Origin: Helichrysum umbraculigerum
Taxonomy: Eukaryota; Streptophyta; Magnoliopsida; Asterales; Asteraceae
Assembly: GCA_949592205.1 (NCBI GenBank)
Contig: CATIUR010000002.1
Location: 3,690,501 to 3,754,500, forward strand
Direction: 5' to 3'
DNA: 64,000 nucleotides
The translations under genes were made by a program, and so were the position numbers. A model generated the notes under the pieces. It was not told where the DNA came from. It made no database searches and saw only the letters and a program-made list of their open reading frames with translations. Every line of letters begins with the position of its first letter. The first letter of the stretch is position 1. Below are positions 58,693-64,000 of the stretch, piece by piece.

Positions 58693-59269
58693 GGGATATT
58701 ATCCTAAATATACAAAATGGGTTTAATATTTTACATATTATCAATCCAAAATTTTTTTCTCACAAAATATACATCAATTTCGCAAAGCATGGGAAAATCG
58801 CAATATACTAATTTCAATTCGCAAAATGTCATTTCGCAAGGAGTAAATCGCAATAAGCAAGTTTCATTTCGCAATATAGCTTTTAGCGATGACCAGGTCG
58901 TTGCTAAAGACCTTTAGCGATGACATAGTCGTCGCTAAAGTCGTCGCTAAAAGCTACATTGCGAAACGAAACATGTATTTTGCGAAACCTATATTGCGAA
59001 ATGAATATTGCGAATTTCTAAAGTCTTATTGCGATTTTCCCCATCCTTGCGAAAATGAATGCAAGTTTTTTCTTTTAGTCGTCGCTAAAGTGATTTAGCG
59101 ACGACCAGGTCGTCGCTAAAAGACATTTTTGCGAATTGAAATTAATATATTGCGATTTTCCCATGCTTTGCGAAATTGATGTATATTTTGTGAGAAAAAA
59201 ATTTTGGATTGATAATATGTAAAATACTAAACCCAATTTGTATATCTAGGATAATAACCCGTGTCACCC
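58693..59269. mobile_element. Mutator-like MITE, 577 bp, with palindromic core
   Basis: Long inverted arms of about 130 bp (for example tacatattatcaatccaaa, left and right) are flanked by a perfect 9-bp TSD tttttaaat at 58684-58692 and 59270-59278. The right end carries gtgtcaccc that the left end lacks, suggesting a small deletion at the left tip. The core has tttagcgacgac and gtcgtcgctaaa units in both orientations. Confidence 0.85.
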
Positions 59270-59278
59270 TTTTTAAAT

Positions 59279-60182
59279 TCTTATTGAACAAATAATTAAA
59301 TAATCCTAAAATAGAGGATCATTTTAATTATGAATTTAAAAAAGACAAACAAAAATCATATCTTACATTTTATTAAACTAATGGTCTTTATCCTTTGTGA
59401 GGTAGCATTTTACAAACAATTTATAAAATAACTAATTGATCCTAATCATGATTCATGAAACATAATTAGTAAGAAATAATAAAAAAAGTTAATTTTCATT
59501 TTCGAATTTTGTTAGAAGATGCATCGTTGAAATATATGTGTCTGTGTCAAATATTTGTTTACAATCATTAACATTGTCGTTATCATTTTAGTTTATTTTA
59601 TCGACGCTTCCCATGTAGTACATAATCTAAAAGCATATTTGTGGTGTTGAGTTAGAATTACACTTATAAGAACATGCATAAACCGATTTAAGAACAACTT
59701 TGAGATTGAAACATATATTTTATTCGATAGTTAGAATAAAGAAATAGGTCTATCGACACTATGTGATAAATTACACTTACAAGTTACAAGTACATTCATA
59801 AATCATTTTGGAAACAACTATTGAAACATATATGTGAACACATGCAACATGCCAACAATATCTATTTTTATCTCTTTAATTACTCAAAGTTACCCGTGTA
59901 TTACACGGGTTCATAACCTAGTTAATTAAGAAAACGCTTTGGGCTTTACATCTGCGTATTTTCATTCCCAATTTACAAGGGCCTAGCAGAACTTAACTCA
60001 TAGTCAAGGGCTGTAATTGTAAATTTATATAAAACCATACCATTTCATTTTCAATTTTCATTTCTGGTTTGTAATAATCTTCTTGCATCTCCTTAATTTT
60101 GATCTCCTTCATTGATTATAGATTTCAATAGATACATATAGATTATATATATACATATATATTTCGATCGTACACTGCAAAT
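59279..60182 (+). other. intergenic DNA and upstream region of the GID4 homologue
   Basis: No gene or repeat recognised. The last 150 bp, with cttcttgcatctcc, probably include the 5' untranslated leader. Confidence 0.5.
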
Positions 60183-63100
60183 ATGCCTGTAAGAATTGTA
60201 GAATCTCCGGCACCTTCTAATTCTTCAGGTATTCTTCACCAAGAAATTTCAATAGTTTTTTTTTACACTTTTAACAATAAATTGCTGTTATAATTCTAAT
60301 ATGTTTGAACTTATGTTACTGCATATCATGTTTATTTGGTTGATTCATTTACAATAAGTTATATGAGTGTGCAAATTAGGTTAATGTCTATGGTTAATCT
60401 AGCTGCAAGTCTGAAGAATTTTGCTCGAAATCAACGATTAAAACTGTGAAATGTTTCTTGAAATATGTGTAGTTCAAGTTTAGCTTAATTCTGTGGATTG
60501 TCATATTAATGATCCAACATTTGCTTTTGTCCTCCTATGGCCAATTTTCTGTCCAAATAGTTTAAAATTGTTAATTCAGAATGCTTCTTTTCAACATGCT
60601 CCAAACAATCGAGTTTGAAAGATTTTTGTAAAATTTGTAAGAAATTCGTTGGGTACTCCATAAGAGAATGGCGGTCTAGTTCCAAACTTCTGATACTTGT
60701 TTTTTTATTGGTCAGGTGCAAATCCTGGACAAACTTGTCTTCAACCATGTTCACTATTAAGTGTTGGACAGGTAAACTCTTCATAAGTTGCATCATTTTT
60801 TCTGTCTATTAGATAATTAATGACAGATTTTAGCTTCAAGTTATGGCATTTTTGTTATGACGTATAAGAGGCATTTTTTTTGGTTATATTGTATCAAAAT
60901 AGTATATGTAATTATGGCAAGTGAACATTTCAATGAAGTTTTACAAATTGGTTCCAGTTTGAGGAAGGTCATGTGTTGAAGTCATGGAAACTTCCCTTAT
61001 ATCTTCTAGCAAAAACGATAATCGAACTGAATAATCATTGTTTAGTCCTTGTTTCAACTTCATGTTCATGTTCATGTTCATGTTCATGTTGCAGTTGTGC
61101 TTTATCCCTCTATGAATTGCTCTGTTCGGAAACTAGAAAGACCATAATCTCATAGTCTACTTTTCTCAATTTCTTTTATTGAGTTTGGATGAGGATCAAT
61201 GGTCTTGATAGCTATTATGTTAGGCTAATTGCAGCTGCTACATACTTTGGAATAACCAAATCACATGACGCCCTTTTAATAGCCTGCATACAAGCCAAAG
61301 CTGCTACGGTTAGTAGGAGAAGGTACAATTTTAATGTAAAAATACATCAAGGCGACCATAATGAGCCAACACCTTCAGTGAAACATGTGCAGTACTCGTA
61401 AAGCTCTCTTTGGCTTGTATGCAGGAATCTAATGTAAAACAAAAGTCTAGAATTTGAGTTGATTCATGCTTATGACTTATGATTTCACATCATTGTTGGT
61501 AGACCATAGTAAAATAAATGCTGTTTTCGTTCATTTGCATACTATATTAGCAGTTTATCATTCTGGCATCCAAAATTGGATATTGAGGATAGTTTTAATG
61601 TAAGAGTTACTTCAATAGTTTAAATCTGAGAGTTACTTCAATAGTTTGAATTTAAGAGCTACTTCAAGTTATAAAGGTTGTATGTATATTTGATGTTCAT
61701 TAGAAATTTCTGATGGTGACTGATATCCCGTGGACTATTTTCACATTCATCATCTATATTTTTAGTTTCTGTATCATGACCTAAATTTATTGAATGTTTT
61801 ACCCAAAAAAAATTTATTGAATGTTTGACGAAGCTTTTTGAATAAACTTTTAGGCATTTTCAGGAACTCAAAATGTTTCGAGTCCGCAGAAAGAGGAAGC
61901 ATGGAGAGTTAATGTACGAATCCAAGGCTGTGACCTCAATCATGGATATCTGTGTGGCACCATGGAAGCTCTAAATGTTCCAATGGCAGATACACCAGTA
62001 AGCAGCATATTTTTAATGGGTATATATTGTTAGGCTTTTGTTTGTTTATTTATCTATAGTTTACTTTAATTGTGTTGTACGAAATATGGATATTACCAAT
62101 GTAGACTTGATAGAGTTGTACATGTTGCCTACGCTCTTCTCATAATCTTCAACTTTGTCTAGTCAAATGAGTCATGAGTGTCATCTCCAACACATGTTTT
62201 TGATCAAATTTCATACACTTGCTCATGCTTTTCTATAGATTATATAAAAGTACAGTTTTTGTCAATGTATAGCGATGACATGAATTAATGTCCAATAAAT
62301 TGTACATTAACATTACAAAGTCACTTGTTATGTTTTGGGTTGCATGTTAATTTATTTTGGGATGGAAGGAGTACCTTCTGAAATCAAGAAGATTACCTAG
62401 ATTAGGATACTAAATTAAGGATGCTAAACCATCTATGAGAAGTCCTCTCGTAGCACATCTAGAGCATGGTTTCTGAAAGCTAAATGTTTCAATTGCTGAC
62501 CTAATACTAATAATACTTCTAGCAATTGTTACTAAGTTCAAACTTAAATAAAGACAATAAAGGTCTTCCAAATTTGGGTCTTTCCTGTCTCTGACAACTC
62601 AAAATATTATTTGAATACAGTAATATATTCATGCTTTCTCAATGAAACTGTCCTATACTTACACTATCACAATACATGTTCATTGTTGTGAACTCCTGTA
62701 ACTTACCAATTAAAATTAACTGCAGGTGGTTACGTTTTGGGAGGGAGAAATTGTTGATACCAAGAATTATACATTCTTTACCAACAAATGGAAGGCAACG
62801 TAAATTATCTACTCTACTTCAAAATTTCAGAAATGAGAATCTTTGTTTTTTTTTTTTTACATGTTTTTCTTAAATGAACTGGCAAAAATAGGAGTGCACT
62901 TTGGCTTGTAATGTCAAATGGATTAGTTCCCAGATTGAACATTACTGTGTGTCTCGTTCCAAGTTTAACCAAAAATTATATCTTTACAGAGTTGTCAACT
63001 TTTGCTAAATCTGTATAGTCGATAGATAATAAATTGATAAATTTTTCAAAATCCTTTTGCTCACCACTTATTATCAAACTGTTACAGGTCGGAAGTCGAC

Positions 63101-63918
63101 ATTGACCACTGGACAAAATTTCCATCTTTCTCGCCTCTTTTAGTGAGTTCTCAATATATGTTACTAACACATATGATTATAGATTTCTATTGTATGCTTA
63201 TCACTCTCATTCTGTCAGAGTCAAGTTGAAGTTGATGGTGGAAAATCATTGGACCTTAGCAACTATCAGTATATATTTATGGTAATGTGTCTAATCTACC
63301 TTTATGCCTTTCTGGTTATCAGTTCATAAGTTCATTGGACCTTAGCAATTATCTATTTCTAGTGAATCTCTTTAATGATCGCTGATAGAGGGTGACAAGT
63401 TTGACCCATTTATGTATGAATGGGTTGGTTTGGGCTATGTTTCATCTCCTATGGGTCAAATGGGTGATAACTTTTTTATGAAAACAGGAAACAGATTAAA
63501 TTAGTTGAAAGTTGTCCGAAGTCTAAATAGTACCAGGCTAAATTGATCAGTTTCCAGTCATATGAAAAAAGAACCAATTTTAAATTTTCGTTTGTTTTTT
63601 TTTTTATTTAAAAAAAGAAAAGAAGAAAAACTAGATACTGGACAAAATGTTTCCGGATCCGTACGACATGACCTGTTTCGGCCCATACAAAAATTACCCG
63701 CGTTGACCTGTTACCCATCCATTCGTCCTGTCAATCAGTCAATGAGACAATTATATTGGATGACTTTCTTTTGTTTGTGCCATGATGCAGAGATGGAAAG
63801 AGCAATACTTTGTGAATGTTGGGGCTGATTGTGGGTTGACTATAGCTGGCTTTTACTATGTCTGCTTCTCTTGTGTGGATGGCTCGATAAACGGCTACTA
63901 TTATGATCCAAATAGCAG
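60183..63918 (+). CDS. GID4: GID4 (Vid24-domain) homologue, partial, seven coding exons
   Basis: GID4 proteins are substrate receptors of the GID/CTLH E3 ubiquitin ligase and bind N-terminal degrons. Exons are 60183-60228, 60716-60771, 61854-61997, 62726-62799, 63088-63142, 63219-63281 and 63791-63918, all joining in frame to 188 complete codons. The product starts MPVRIVESPAPSNSSGANPG; the Vid24 domain includes VRIQGCDLNHGYLCGTMEAL, VVTFWEGEIVD, DHWTKFPSFSPLL, KSLDLSNYQYIFM and RWKEQYFVNV, then DCGLTIAGFYYVCFSC and NGYYYDPNS. Residue order and exon phase fit the plant family, about 215 residues long, so roughly 30 remain beyond the window. Introns have GT/AG ends except the last visible donor, which seems to be GC (ag|gcattc). 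Intron 2 holds small tandem repeats. Confidence 0.92.
61055..61090. repeat. (TTCATG)n hexanucleotide repeat in GID4 intron 2
   Basis: Four to five copies of ttcatg. The reading frame across it, which gives a Cys/Ser run, is not a gene. Confidence 0.8.
61605..61675. repeat. three degenerate units of about 28 bp in GID4 intron 2
   Basis: agagttacttcaatagtttga-like unit three times in a row. Confidence 0.75.
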
Positions 63919-64000
63919 GCATTCATCTTTGATTCTTTTCTCTCTTTCTATTCATTTTATGATTATTTCTTAGTAAAGGTGGCAATTTCGATCCATTTAC

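Noticed and set aside
60973..61401. Small ORFs inside GID4 intron 2
   Set aside because: They lie between well-supported exons and are partly driven by the TTCATG repeat; no family resemblance.
1..64000. tRNA, rRNA or other structured RNA genes
   Set aside because: The tRNA-like words (tggtatcagagc) are only retroelement primer sites; no cloverleaf or rRNA segment was recognised by eye.

Overview
This is nuclear DNA from a eudicot plant, probably a composite (Asteraceae). The evidence is AT-rich intergenic DNA, intron-bearing plant genes (Rubisco activase, potato inhibitor I, lectin receptor kinase, GID4) and nested LTR retrotransposons of the Athila, SIRE and Tekay lineages. The family placement is an inference from the look of the SIRE-type accessory ORFs; no search was run.

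Positions 1-34455 are a nested retrotransposon block. A decayed Athila-type Ty3/gypsy element (minus strand, 1-7624) was hit by a SIRE-type Ty1/copia element that has lost its pol (minus strand, 7625-31609). That element was in turn hit by a young SIRE-type element with identical 552-bp LTRs (plus strand, 9111-20960, TSD tgatc) and by a 2.1-kb solo LTR (28847-30934, TSD cacgc). A miniature LTR element (TRIM-like, 31610-32677) then joins this block to the gag and 5' LTR of an unrelated copia element (32678-34455). The TRIM has no target-site duplication, so the join looks like recombination between two TRIM copies with loss of what lay between.

Positions 34456-42680 hold gene remnants and one gene: the 3' part of a Rubisco activase gene cut by the copia insertion, a lone second exon of a potato inhibitor I gene, two related solo LTRs in inverted orientation, a hAT-type MITE with a perfect 8-bp TSD, and an apparently intact two-exon potato inhibitor I gene at 42038-42443. 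A full-length, uninterrupted Tekay-type chromovirus (42680-52274, TSD cccac) lies 237 bp downstream of that gene.

Positions 52280-64000 are gene-bearing DNA. They contain a fold-back element carrying a piece of plastid petB, other MITEs (Stowaway, Mutator-like), an intronless L-type lectin receptor kinase (55216-57252), and the first seven coding exons of a GID4 homologue (60183-63918) that runs off the window.

The strongest unexplained signal is in the young SIRE-type element. A short motif, CC(A/C/G)CTG(T/C)(T/C)A(G/A), recurs dozens of times across its LTRs, untranslated spacers and coding regions. The second SIRE-type element is instead studded with a different motif, TCA(C/G)TGA. Both elements carry large accessory ORFs of unknown function downstream of the pol position. 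A sequence-specific, family-private recognition system between accessory protein and motif is a testable idea.
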